A stretch of 64,000 nt of DNA from contig JACVVK020000291.1 in NCBI GenBank assembly GCA_018292915.2, positions 474,501 through 538,500 of the forward strand, read 5' to 3'. A program made the position numbers and the translations under genes. The notes under the pieces were generated by a model. The model ran no database searches. It was not told the origin of the DNA and saw only the letters and a program-made list of their open reading frames with translations. This stretch comes from Batillaria attramentaria. Lineage: Eukaryota; Mollusca; Gastropoda; Batillariidae. This document shows, piece by piece, positions 28,301 through 42,000 of this stretch; positions within the stretch are counted from its first letter, which is position 1, and each line of letters opens with the position of its first letter.

Positions 28301-31300
28301 GAAAAAACCTTAAAACGATTTTTACCTTGTTAATCTCCACAGCAATTTCTGGTGGCAGTTTGACAGCAGTTGCCGTGGTAAGGGTAGGGCTAGCAGCAGC
28401 TGCGATGGCCGTAGCAACAGTTGCCGGGAGAATACGAGCTGGGGTCGGGGAGGAGATGGCGGGTAAGATGGGCGTGAAGTTGGACGTTGCCATGGTGACT
28501 GCGGGTGCTGGTACTGGTGCTGGTTCTTTCTTGATGACAGCTCCAGGATATGTTCCTAGAAAAGGGAGATCTTCATCTCAACGTACATTTAACATATCTA
28601 GGTTTGCGTCTGGCATAAAGCAATGATGGGGGAAAATATTTTCACTGAAAACAGGAGAACATTTATTCTGTGCCCCAGCACAGTTACCTGTCAACCACAG
28701 ACCATTGTGAAGAGTTGGATCAGAGTAACCGTGCTTTTGCACTGACGAAGTAATTCAGCTGTCTCCTATGTGGTGGCTCATTGTTCTGTTTTTAAAGAAA
28801 ACTTGGTGCTGTCCATACAGGAATCATATGATCAAAGTTACATTTCTTTTTTTCTTTTTTGCTGCCACAACTCTCTGCTGGCTCCAGTGGTGTTCCTCCC
28901 TGGTAATGAGTGGAAACCACGGAGGGCTCGGAAGTTGGGGTAATCTTTGTTATGCATGTATGATGGAGATGAGGATGATGGTAAGATGATGCTATGGATG
29001 TGTTTGTGGTTTGGGACTGCGGGACAGGGCCGCATTCCACGCTTCCTGTCAAAAGTATCCCGGCATTAACCAGGCCCGGGAACTACGGCACCTGCAGTGC
29101 CGGCCGTGTAATCATCCACATCATAAAGACGTGTCACACAAAGGGAAGCACCCCGAAAGTCGCACCCATGAAGTGGGTGAAGCTCGGCTGTGTGGCAACA
29201 GCCTCCCCATTGGGCCCATAGCACACCCGCTCTGGGTAGGAGCCGACCTAGGTTGGAAAAATCCCGCTTGCCTCGGCTGGGACTCGAACCCGGGTCTCCC
29301 GGCCCATAGTCGAAGTGCTAACCACGACACTACGGGGGCCGGTAAGTTACGTTTCTTTAATACTAGACCAAGTACTTGAGGAGGGAGCATTACTCATTAA
29401 CTCTTTGACGACGAAGCACAATTTCTAACACGCGATTTCCTATAGGAAATCGCGTGTTAGAAATTGTGCTTCGTCCTATAGGAAATCGCGTGTTAGAAAT
29501 TGTGCTTCGTCGTCAAAGAGTTAACAAATAAAAAAAACTTGTTTCCTGCAAGCATGATATGTAGTCAGCAATATCATACATTCCACAGACAATTTCTCAT
29601 GTTAATTATATGCACATACATAAATGAAGGAAGGCACCATAAAAGCCTGTACATGACTTCTGACTCAATCTGATGAAACACACACACACACACACACGAA
29701 AAAAAACACATAATATACTCTTGTTAATAAACGAGTCTGCACGTGAACTTTTGACTCAATATGATGGGAAAATCTTCAAACATATTCCTGGCCAGCAGGG
29801 GATTATCAGGGCTCCCTAAACTGTGCGTCTGTGCGTAATTTACGCACTGAAGTAAAAATTTACGTCCTAAAAAAAATTTGAGGGGGTACGTTGAAGCATT
29901 ATGAACGCGATCTGTGCTTAGCTTGACGCACTACCTCTGCACTACCGTGCGTATGCTTGTTGTGATCGAGTGAGTGTTCTCCCTTGCCTTGGCCGCGTTC
30001 AGTTTGGTTCTGTTTATGGTTCTGTTTAACGCTCGCAGGCGTTAACTGTCTACTGCTGCAGATCGGCGGCTACTACAGCCACTCGCGCGTAGTGAACGTG
30101 CCCCATCTTTTTCTGCTTCTGCGCTCGAAACTATGGACGAAAGATTTTAGAGTCAGTGCTCTTGTTACCAATTGGATTCGCTTTCTCTGTGACGAATCAT
30201 TCCACCGAAAAAAGTGAAAGTTCAAAAGACTATGGACTTTTTCGTCAGTGCCGGGAAAAGTTGTGGAGGGGTTTGAGCCCTCGCCCGGCACTGAGCGGGT
30301 GCACTTCGGCGTCGCATAGCTACGATTCAGACGTCACATCAGTGTCGGCACAGAGCAGCAAAAAGTCAGTTTCCAACTTTCAAAACTGAATTGTACCCAC
30401 TTCATTTAATTATATGATTTGAAGTTGATAAAATTCAGTTTTGCACACACACACACACACACACACACACCTGTTCAGCAGTATTTACTGAATTTACAAT
30501 TCCATGCACCAAAAACTTGAGAAATGGTTCAGACCCTTTAAAAATTGAAAGTGGAGGTACAAAGACCCCCTACAATTTTGAACTGGGGGTCAGTGGACCC
30601 TTTAGGTCTGTAGCTTTTCGGGAGCCCTGATTATACCTTTGATCAACAGCTGAGCAAGATAAGTACTCTGCATGGAAGGTGCGGTGGTGGGTGCAGGTGA
30701 CGATCTGGGAGGTGAGGGTGCGGGTGCGATCGACCGCGGTTTTCTGGACGTGTGCGCTGGCTTGCCCTGCAGAAGAATGTTTCATAAGAGACACATCTAC
30801 AAGAGAATTCCACTAGAACAAAAACGATACCCCCCCCCCCCAAAAAAAAAAAAAAAAAAACCCAACAATTATTTTAGACGTAAAGATGAAAACTGAGGAT
30901 CATGAAAGCATTGTAACGCCCTTTGATATTACAGCAAACGTGTTGCTTTCATCCAAATGTTGTACAAATGAGACAGAGGTCAACAGATTTGTAGTACACT
31001 ACAGCAGAGCCTCTTTTGGACGACCACCGACAGGGCTGAGCAGAACCGGTTGTCAACGACAGTTGGTCGCCCAAGTCACAGACACTCACGGTAGTGTCCG
31101 GACATGTAGCATATCGAAAATAGCACTTACGATCACCAGGCCATTCTGGCATGATTCCTACGTCACACTTTTACCAGCCCTTTTCCTCAAAATGACCGCA
31201 TTACAACAGCAATCTTTCAACAAACATATCTCGGACCCACACCAGGCTATACAAATGTTTTTCATACTGAAAGAAACCTTGTTTTCCACACTCTCCGCTG

Positions 31301-34300
31301 ATACCTATCACTCAAATGCCCCAAATCACACCTTGCCGGCGGAAGTGTGTGATTGCGAGTCAGTGAGCATGTGCAGGTACGTGCCAGTGTGTGCGCGCGC
31401 GCGGGTGTGTGTGTGTGTGTGTGTGTGCATGTGTGTGTGTAGGGGGGCTATCTTACGTATTTATCTCATTTTTTGTCTTTTATTTTGTATTATATCCTTG
31501 TGTGTGTGTGTGTGTGTGTGTGACTTATTCCATGTTATGATCTTAGTATAAGGCGCGGAGCGAATGCATGTGTCTGAAGACAATTTTCTGTTTTAAAATG
31601 CATTTTTAGAACAGATAATAAAGTGGTTTTTTTTGTTTTGTTTTTTTACCGGCCCCCGTAGTGTAGTGGTTAGCACTTCGGACCATGGACCGGGAGACCC
31701 GGGTTCGAGTCCCAGCCGAGACAAGCGGGATTTTTCCTACCTAGGTCGGCTCCTACCCAGAGCGGGTGTGCTATGGGCCCGATGGGGAGGCTGTTGCCAC
31801 ACAGCCGAGATTCACCCACTTCACGGGTGCGACTTTGGGGGTGCTTCCCTTAGTATGACACGTCTTATGATGTGGATGATTACACGGCCGGCACCGCAGG
31901 TGCCGTAGTTCCCGGGCCTGGTTAATGCCGGGATATTTATGACAGGAAGCGTGGAATGCGGCCCTGTCCCGCAGTCCCAAACCACATGGACCTCCATAGC
32001 ATCATCTTACTATCATCCTCATCTCCATCATCATGCATAATAAAAATTGTCCCGGCTTCCGAGTCCTCCGTGGGTTCCACCCATGACCTGGGAGGAACAC
32101 CACTGGAGCTGGCAAAGAGTTGGGACAGCAAAAAAAAAAAAAAAAAAAAAAAAAGTGTTTTTTTTTGTTTTGTTTTTTTCTGCTACAACTCTTTGCTGGC
32201 TCCAGTGGTGTTCCTCCCTGGTAATGGGTGGAATCCACGGGGGGCTCGGAAGTTGGGGCATGATGATGGAGATGAAGATGATGGAGGTCCGTGTGGTTTG
32301 GGACTGCGGGACAGGGCCGCATTCCACACTTCCTGTCATAAATATCCCTGCATCAACCAGGCCTGGGAACTACGGCACCTGTGGTGCCGGCCGTGTAATC
32401 ATCCACATCATAAGACGTGTCATACCAAGGGAAGCACCCCCAAAGTCGCACCCGTAAAGTGGGTGAAGCTCAGCTTTGTGGCAACAGCCTCCCCATCGGG
32501 CCCATAGCACACCTGCTCTGGGTAGGAGCCGACCTAGGTAGAAAAATCCCGCTTGCCTTGGCTGGGACTTGAACCCGGGTCTCCCGGTCCATAGTCCGAA
32601 GTGCTAAAGGTGGAAAATTTTTAAACCTGGTCTATAGACATAATACACACAAACTTGGCTCACTTGAGGTACCGCAAAGCCATCTTTCTTCTGCGACGCA
32701 GACAGTCCCCCTGGGGCGCTGACTGTCCTTGAAGACATCGGTGAACTTGACGGCGACGCGGTTCTGGAAGTCACTTTCACACCAGTATGCACCTGTCCCT
32801 TTCTAATTTGAGCACTTCGCACACCACCAGAAGTCTGAACGGACAGTGAAGGAGACTGAGAGGGAGTTTTGGGGGAGGGGGCCTGGGGGGTGGCCTGAGT
32901 CAACCCGAGACTCGCTAGATTGACGGTCTGCATGGTCGAACGATTCCCAGTCTGAGGCACTGAATTTCTAATTTGGAAAGATGGAGACGAGGCTGAGTGT
33001 GTCGGTTTGGGGCTCGAATCCACGCCGAGGGGCTGCTCAAAGAAGTTGGGCTGCGGGGCGGACTGGAAGTTCTGCTTTGCCACCGAGTCGTCCACCGTCA
33101 TTGGTGAATCCAAGGAGAACGAGGCTAGTATGTTGCTGGTGGTGATGGTGGAGGACGGTGGCGATAAAGGCGATGCTGTAGCTAAGTTGCTGCTGCTGCT
33201 GTTGATGGTAGGGGAGCTGCTGGAGGTCAAGGCAGCCAGAGCGGTCAGCATGTTCATGCCAGCAGCGTTGCCGGCGCCGTTGCCAAAAATGGTTGGATCC
33301 ATGAGACCCAACAGTGACTGTGCGAGAGTGGCCTGCTGCTGAAGACGAAATACCAACAGTTATTTTCAAAACCAGAACGAAACTCACCAAAATTCTCACC
33401 TACCCCTGCCACAACCATTTTCACAATATAGCCAGCACTCCTGCCACTTCTGCACCTGGAAGACAGCTTGTGCTACCAACATTTTCACACCCATGCTTGT
33501 CTGTGAATAGTGCGTGTCATAGAACAGACAAAGAATTAGCCTGGAGAGAACGCAGTAAGTTCTCATCTTGTTTCAGTCATCTGGTTACATGGCTTAGCCT
33601 AAGCTGCCGTGTAACGGCAAAATGCATTGTCAACTGACGTCATTTGTGGAAAAAGGCCACTACGCCACTGTCTTTCATCTTGAAATCACCCCTTTACCCC
33701 TAAAACGACGTCACTGACTTCCAGTCATTCGCCATTACACAACAGCAAGTGTTCCTGGTGCAAATTTAAGCATGCTCTCAGTCTCAGCAGCTGGCATTGC
33801 AAATCACATAACATTTGCCTAGCCAAAAAGAAAATTGTGCTGGCAATTACTTCCATCCACAGTGGCTGAAACACAGGGTCAGTGCTGAGTGGCAGTACTA
33901 TTGTTCAAGTTACTTCACAATGGTGCGTTAGGGCCGAGCAAAGATGAAAGATATCAGACGTTTTTTCCTAACTTAACACATGACGTACAGAGCCCTTTCC
34001 TGTTTTTTTTTGTCCATCACGTCTTTCCTATTTTTACTTTTGCTTGTCTGGTTGTGTTAGGTGTCATCGTAACCTCAGCTTCCTTTCTTTTCTTTCTTTT
34101 TTTACGTGATTATCTCTGCAGAACTCGAGTCTGACCATCCCCTGTCTGTTATAAGATAGGACGTGTTAAAAAGAACAAGCCACTGCATACCAATATGAGC
34201 CACATTTATGCAAAGCGTTGGCCTGCCCCATCCAAAGACCGCTGCAGCCAGTGATCCAAGATCTCAAGTAAAATTGTGATTTTTACATGGGCTTTTCTGA

Positions 34301-35035
34301 TATATTAGGGTCGAGGGTTAGGTTCCCGCAAACCTAAACTTACTTGGTACAGATCAGGTCAATTAAGCGATATTTTTCGATTACCTGTGATGTTGACTGC
34401 GACAGGTCCATGCTAAGGTTCAGGTCAGGCAGCATGGTGCTGTTGCTTGTGGACATTGCCGGCATACTGCCCAAACCCGACGACTTGGACACAGCTAGAA
34501 ATTCTGTGAAAGACAGCAAAACATTCCTTGTAAATTTTATCAAGCACACACACACACACCCTTACCTAACATTTTCATCACCATAATTATCCTCGTCTTT
34601 TCAATTGTACATCAGTATTTTCTCCCTTCGGCACTCTTAACCAATCACCGCAAACAATGAGAAACTTTCAACTCTTGCCAAGAGTGTGGAGAGGAAGTTG
34701 TTCTCCCTACATCTCCTGATAACGGGGAGACTTGTTTGTACACCCAATGGCAGTTTCAACCAAAACCATGGCATAATAATAATAATAATAATAATAATAC
34801 ATCATACTTATAAGGCGCCCGTTTCTGAAGGACAGACTCAGAGCGCACCCCCCCCCCCCCCCACACACACACACACCAGGGCTCCCTAAAAGCCACAGAC
34901 CTAAAGGGTCCACTGACCCCCAGTTCAAAATTTTAGGGGGTCTTTGTACCTCCACTTTCAATTTTTGAAGGGTCAGAATCATTTCTCAAGTTTTTAGTGC
35001 ATGGAATTATGAATTCAGTAAATACTGCTGAACAG

Positions 35036-35089
<54 letters not shown>

Positions 35090-36010
35090 CGGCAAAACTG
35101 AATTTTATCAACTTCAAATCATTAAATGAAGTGGGTATAATTCAGTTTTGAAAGTTGGAAACTCCGACTTTTTGCCGCCGCTCTGTGCCGACTCTGATGC
35201 GACGTCTGAATCGTAGCTATGCGACGCCGTTGCCGAAAAGCACCCGCTGCCGGGCGAGGGCTCGAGCCCCTCCACAACTTTTCCACTGACGAAAAAGTCC
35301 ATAGTCTTTTGAACTTTCAATTTTTTCGGTGGCATGATTCGTCACAGAGAAAGCGAATCCGATCGGTAACAAGAGCACTGACTCTAAAATCTTTCGTCCA
35401 TAGTTTCGAGCGCAGAAGCGGAAAAAGATGGGGCACGTTCACTACGCGAGAGTGGCTGTAGTAGCCGCCGATCTGCAGCAGTAGACAGTTAACGCCTGCA
35501 AGCGTTAAACAGAACCAAAAACAGAACCTAACTGAACGCGGCCAAGGCAAGGGAGAACACTCACTCGATCACAACAAGCCTATAGGCGTACGCACGGTAG
35601 TGCAGAGGTAGTGCGTCAAGCTAAGCACAGATCGCGTTCATAATGCTTCAACGTACCCCCTCGAATTTTTTTTAGTACGTAAATTTTTACTTCAGTGCGT
35701 AAATTACGCACAGACGCACAGTTTAGGGAGCCCTGCACACCCACACATGAACATGGACAGAGGGTCCCAGTCTCATTGGAAAGCCTGACGGAACAGGTAT
35801 GTTTTGAGTTGTGATTTAAAGGTTGGCATTGTGGGGACACCACAGAGGGCAGAAGGCAGAATACCAGACCAAAACTCGGCAAAGCTCTGTCAATTTGTTT
35901 CACTAATTCCGAACACTGGGCATTACTTTCAAGGCTTCAACGTAAGTTTACTGGTCTGATTGAAAACTTAGAAACAGATTTTTGTGCCTGGTCAAAAAGT
36001 AAGGAGACCC

Positions 36011-36043
<33 letters not shown>

Positions 36044-39000
36044 TCCCAGACTTCGCTCCATGGTTAAAAAGTAAGAACGGTTGAAAAGTTAATGTCATTA
36101 GCATAATGTCAAAGGATGAAAACAAGCTGCAGACAGACAACCACTGAAGTGACAGCAAGCAAATTGCAGTTAAGAATGCACGCACCTTGCATGGTATCAA
36201 TGTCCATGAAGTCCTCGAGATTGGGCTGAAGCTGCACAAGGCCTGGCTGGATCAGGTCAGCGCAGGTGAACTGATCTGCAAATGGAAATAACCAAGAGTG
36301 TTGTCATGTGGTTGAGACAGTGCGAGGCAGAGACCACAATGTTGACACTAAAAAAGCATGGGTCACACCCCCTCACTCACAGAAATGTGTGAATGACCCC
36401 ATTTTACTTAACCTTTCAACGTGAGTTTATAAGTATAAACTGGGTTAAACTTGAAAGTTTGTGCAGATCCACTTGTGAAAGGTCTACGTTTGCCATCTTG
36501 CATCCCAGTACAGGCCAGCACACTATAACTGGTCATGTGCACTGATGACACAAGCCTATTCAATACAGACAGCAATGACATGGAAACCACCACGGTATTA
36601 GTAAAAGCCGTGATAATAGTCTCACAATTCTAAAAATTGTCTGGCTAGGAAATGAAATAAATATAAAGTACTAGGAAGACAACAAAAACTCACTGAGTTC
36701 GCGAGGGTTGGGGAAGGGAAACGGCTGGTTGAGGCTGGAGAAGAGGTTGTCGGTGAAGTCCATGTCCATGAGATCTGAGTTGAGCAAAGTCAGATCTGTG
36801 GAGGACTGCTGCGCATTGCGAGGCATGCCATTCACCAGCTTCACTCTCTCCAACAGCTCGTACTCCGACAGACCCTGTGTAGTCATTGCATAACCAGTTA
36901 GAAATGACTGCCTGAAGGCGATGTTTTCTTCTATTTGTTTGGTTTTTTAAAATGTCTTTTTGTTCATAATGAGTTCTGAGGGGTTGGGGTGGGTGTTAGG
37001 GAGTTTAATGTCCTTTTCCACCACGTATTTGAGTTCTGCGGGGAAAAACTGCTGCTTAGAAAGCTTTAAGACTGTTTGCCAAATGAATACATTTCTATTA
37101 TATGTAGATCTAGATGTCCCTTTTGGCCACGGCAGCCATTTTTGTGACTTTGCGGCTTCTATTTGTAGAGAAATATGACTATCTTTGGCCTAACACTTCC
37201 ACATATATCTATATTTCTGTACTACACGTCGATCAAGCAAGTTGTCAAAAATAGCCACCAATCTGCGCTGTCTACTTTGTCTTCAGTCCGCACCTAAATG
37301 ACATCATTTGCTCAGTACGTGGTACACTTCAGTCTCAGTGTTCCCCATGGTTGAAAAAAGTGAGGGTCACCTGGACCCCCATTTCCAAAATTTTCGGGGG
37401 TCAAATTGAAAATTTGAGGGTCCTGATGACCCTCATTTCGCGGCAACTCAATTTTCAACTATCCTACTCTGCAAAGCAGATCTATTATATAATGGGAAGT
37501 TATCACACACTGCCGACAAAAACACGCGAATGCCAGCCGCAGAAGCCAGCCATTGAGGTTGCCACAATGCGCATGCGTGTTGCAAAGGGAAACCACCGAA
37601 ACGACTTCCTCCAGTTTGCCGACTTCCTGTCGTCTGCTCTGTTGTCTGCTAGAGAAGGGAAAGCCTAGTAAGCCTCCAGAAATGTGCTTCCCCACTTAAA
37701 AAAACGTGCGTCACCAGTTACGCACAGATTCTCAAATCTGTGCGTCCTTTTCACAATTTTGTGCGTAAAAACGTACATTTGTGCATCAATGGGGAACACT
37801 GCATCAATGGGGGGCTGCCACAACTCTTTGCTGGTTCCAGTGGTGTTCCTCCCTGGTAATGAGTGGAATCCATGGAAGGCTTGGAAGTTGAGGCAATTTT
37901 TATTATGCATGATGATGGAGATGAGGATGATGGTAAGATGATGCTATGGAGGTGCGTGTGGTTTGGGACTGCGGGGCAGGCCCGCATTCCACGCTTCCTG
38001 TCATAAATATCCCGGCATTAACCAGGCCCGGGAACTACGGCACCTGCGGTGCCGGCCGTGTAATCATCCACATCATAAGACGTGTCATACCAAGGGAAGC
38101 ACCCCCAAAGTCGCACCCGTGAAGTGGGTGAAGATCGGCTGTGTGGCAACAGCCTCCCCATTGGGCCCATAGCACGCCCGCTCTGGGTAGGAGCCGACCT
38201 AGGTAGGAAAAATCCCGCTTGCCTTGGCTGGGACTCGAACCCGGGTCTCCTGGTCCACAGTCCGAAGTGCTAACCACTACACTACAGGGGTCGGTCCGTT
38301 GAGTTGTTTCTGTACACTGGGCATTATTTTCAGGTTTCCTCATCATCATCCTAGTCATCTTTGCTGCCTGGTCGAAAAGTACAGTTTTTCATTTAACCCA
38401 GGTTATGCACTGAGCTTGAAAAGCTACGGTGGTACGCACTACTGTCTTTACTCAACTCCCAGCACCAAAGAATTTATCCACTAACCATAGGCACTGCTGA
38501 TCCGCCTGGATAATTCTCCTGCAGAATGCGGTCTCGAAAGTAGCGGCGCCATCTCTTGTACTCTTTGGTGACGGTGTCCAATCGCCTCTTCCAATACTTG
38601 CCTTCCAACACCACGGCCTAAAAAAGAAAGAATACTGTGCGCTTCAAGTTATGATCATCGCTAAGCAAAACACTTACTGAAAACAAAGTGTAGAGTTCTA
38701 CAACTGAAGTGTACTTCTACACACTAAGCTGTCAATGTAAATAACCTTAATATTATAAGGGAACCAAAACATCATTTTTTACAAGCATGGTGCTCAACAA
38801 AAAAGTACAAATCCTGTGGAAACTTCACAGACATTCACCTCAAAATATCCATTACCCCCCCCCCCCCACCCCGGCAAAAAAAAAAAAAAAGCAAATAAAA
38901 TTTTGTGCAGTCTTGAATTTCAATGTTTTCTAGTCTCAGCTTTTCAAGCTAAATTATTTTATTTTCACAGATTTATCTGTTCATGTTCTGAGGGCTCTAA

Positions 39001-42000
39001 AGAAGGGCTTATTGTACACTATGAGCCCCACACATACCCTGCTTTGATCCTAGCCCGATCCAAACGTCGACCTGACATGTTATCATTTGACACAGTACAC
39101 TTTCAGGAGTCCAAGTTTCAAGCTTTCAGCAAACCATCTTCTCCGAAGTTACCGTATGCTAGGCACACATGCACTATTATTTCAACAAGCATTTTATCAG
39201 TATAACATCATACCTCTGGCTTTGTATGAATGTAGTCTGACAGAGGTGTTGCGAACTGGCAAACGATGGGTTTTCTGTAGTAGATGTCTGCACACAAGAA
39301 GAAAATGCCCACGGATCAGTTGACACAACACTGAGATTCAACCCCGAAACAGTAGCCGTTTCATCCCGTAAAATTTCTACGGGCCCATTTTGTAACAGCC
39401 ACTGTCTGCCTGGGGAATTGCTGAGGGACAAAAAGACTGAAACCTAGGCTGGGGTGCAGAGGCAGGGCCCTGCTGGGGGACCACAGGGCAATGCCCCTCT
39501 TAAGAAAACAGATTTTAGCATTTTTAAGGCATTTAGTAGCCTCTTCTGACACCCAAATGTACAATGCTGCTTCAATATTGACATGTATGCAAGTCTTTAA
39601 AAATGAAGTTAGACTGTACCATATGGCATTACTTGTATCATGATAGTGTGCAACCTTTTTCCTCCTTCCTTTTCTTTGGCTGAAACATTTTTTTTTTTTC
39701 TGAAAGGATAGGAAAATTGGCTGAAAATTGCCAAAAGACTGAAAATTCCTCAGCCTGCACTATTCTACATGTAATGTCAAGCCACAAAAACTGAGCTTCA
39801 GGTTCAAACTTCTAGGCAACCAATCACGACCATTAATTTTCTCAGACCAAACTTGAGAGACACCAGTTTATACTTTGGAAGACCTGAATTTGTGGCACTG
39901 GTGCTACATTTACCAGCTAATGATTAATGACTCGAAGAGCGCTCTTTCAGTTTTGTCGCTCCAGCCTTTAGAAACTCTCTGCCTGCAGATCTGAGAAATG
40001 CGCCCACACTGTCCGTTTTCAAGAGCAGTCTGAAAACGTTCCTTTTTCGCAAAACCTTCCAGTAATTCCCCCAGCCGCGTGCTGGTCTTTGTTGCTTGAG
40101 CGGCGCAAGGCCATAAATGACTAACACCAGTAATTTTCTGTTTAACTGGTCAGTTTCACCAGTGTGTGTCCGTTCATCGTTGTATGTGCGCAAGTGTGAG
40201 TGAGTGATAGGCGCATTTTATTTCAAAGAAATGTGCCCTACAAATACCATTTATTAGTAGTAGTAGTATTATTAAGAGAGGGTTAAAGAAACTGTTATTA
40301 CATGTAGTGGTGGAAAGGGACCATGTACACACACAGGTAAACACACACATTTTAAGACACAATTTGCAGTAGTATTGGACCATGTTTTACCCAACTACCA
40401 CTGTGCACACTTCATATCTGCCGCTTAGCCCCCCCCCCCCCCACTCCTCTCTGGCTTCCATCTCCCATCCATTCCTTTTCCAAAACTACTCTCTTGCATG
40501 ACCAGAGTGAGGCCTTGGCAAGCAGAAATAGGCATGCAATTAATTTCCCTTGAGCACCTGCTGGCGCGTGATTCATCTAGCCACTAAGTAAAGCCTACAT
40601 GTGCTCTGTCTCGACTGCCTTTCTTACATTGCATGTGCCACTCTCGCCAAATGATGTTGTTGAGCCGTACTTTGTCCTTGACAGTCAGGTGCATTCCACG
40701 GAAAGGCTTCCATTTTGGCGACGTGATCTTCCCACTGAAAGAAAAAGTGAGAACCATTACTGAATGCTGGTACATGAATGTGTGAAAATACTAAAATTAC
40801 AAAGTGAAATAAATCAGGCTGGGGAATTCCTGAGAAAAAAAAAGACTGAAACCCAGGCCGGGGTCCAGGGGCCGCCAAGGCCCCGGCGGGGTGCAGGGGC
40901 AGCGCCCTGCTGGGGGGCCCAGGGGGGCGAAGCCCCCCGGAAGAAAACGAATTTTAGTACTTTCACAGGCAATTTGTGACCTCTCCTGGCACCTAAAAGT
41001 GAAATTATTAGCATGACATTTACACCTGGATTGCTTCTGTTTGTCACACTTTATCCTTGCCTATGCTGCTGACCTTGTAAACCTATTTGCTAAATTTTTC
41101 TAAAACTTTTCACAAGGCACTGAACAATGCTCATTTAAATGCACATCTGCAGGCCTTTCCTGTCACCTTATAGTGAATAGTTCAGAACTGAAGAAAAACA
41201 CAACTACCATAACAGTCAAATAAGCCATTAAAATTCAAATGAGGACTGAATGCAGTAGAATATTTTCACTAAACTGAATGAATAGGTAAATTTTTTATCT
41301 TGGACTATGACAGCACTATCTCAAGGTGGGTAACTGCTAAAAACAGACACAACCCAACCAAAACTTCAAAAACGGAATGAAACAGAAAAACATGAGTGCA
41401 CGAAATCATTTTTTCTTACGCACAAATTTTCAGACTCTAGCGAAAATGACTTCTGCAGAGTTCAAACATACACCTTCTGCCCTCTTGGAGAAACTACAGT
41501 AAAACAAACAAAACAAAACAAAAGAAAGAAAGGAAAAACGATAGTTCTGGGAAAACATGGTGGGAAAATGTCAGCAATGAATGAGCTGCACATTGTGAAA
41601 GTGTGACCTTCACTTGGTGTGCAGGCACTGACCTTGACCTCACTAAATCTATTACGCTACATAAATCTGCACAAGCATGTACACTATTCTCTTCTTGCTT
41701 GTGAATTGATATATATACACAGTGTGCAGGCGCATTCAGCACAAAAAGACACTGGTAGTGGTACGGTAACAAAACAGCAAGTCCAATGTTATCACTCAGA
41801 CAACCAATCTTCACTGCATTGTACTGTACATGTATATTTTATAAACAAGGCACTGGTTTGAGCAAGCACATGTGTGTGCAGGCCGTCAGGTTGTATCTGG
41901 ATTAGTTCAAGCTCAGGTACAAGTAAACCTAAAGCCAGCAGTGAAACATCAAGAGAGCAAGGGCCATGCTGTGAACTCTGCGGTATGCTGATGTTTGGCT

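Noticed and set aside
30886..31551. Plus-strand ORF of 221 codons
   Set aside because: Low-complexity C-terminal half from GT repeats, inside a MondoA intron. No recognisable domain.
31651..31725. Functional tRNA gene (also 47562-47635, 17262-17335, 44860-44945)
   Set aside because: A and B boxes are present, but acceptor stems do not pair, and the sequences continue into SINE bodies found in several copies.
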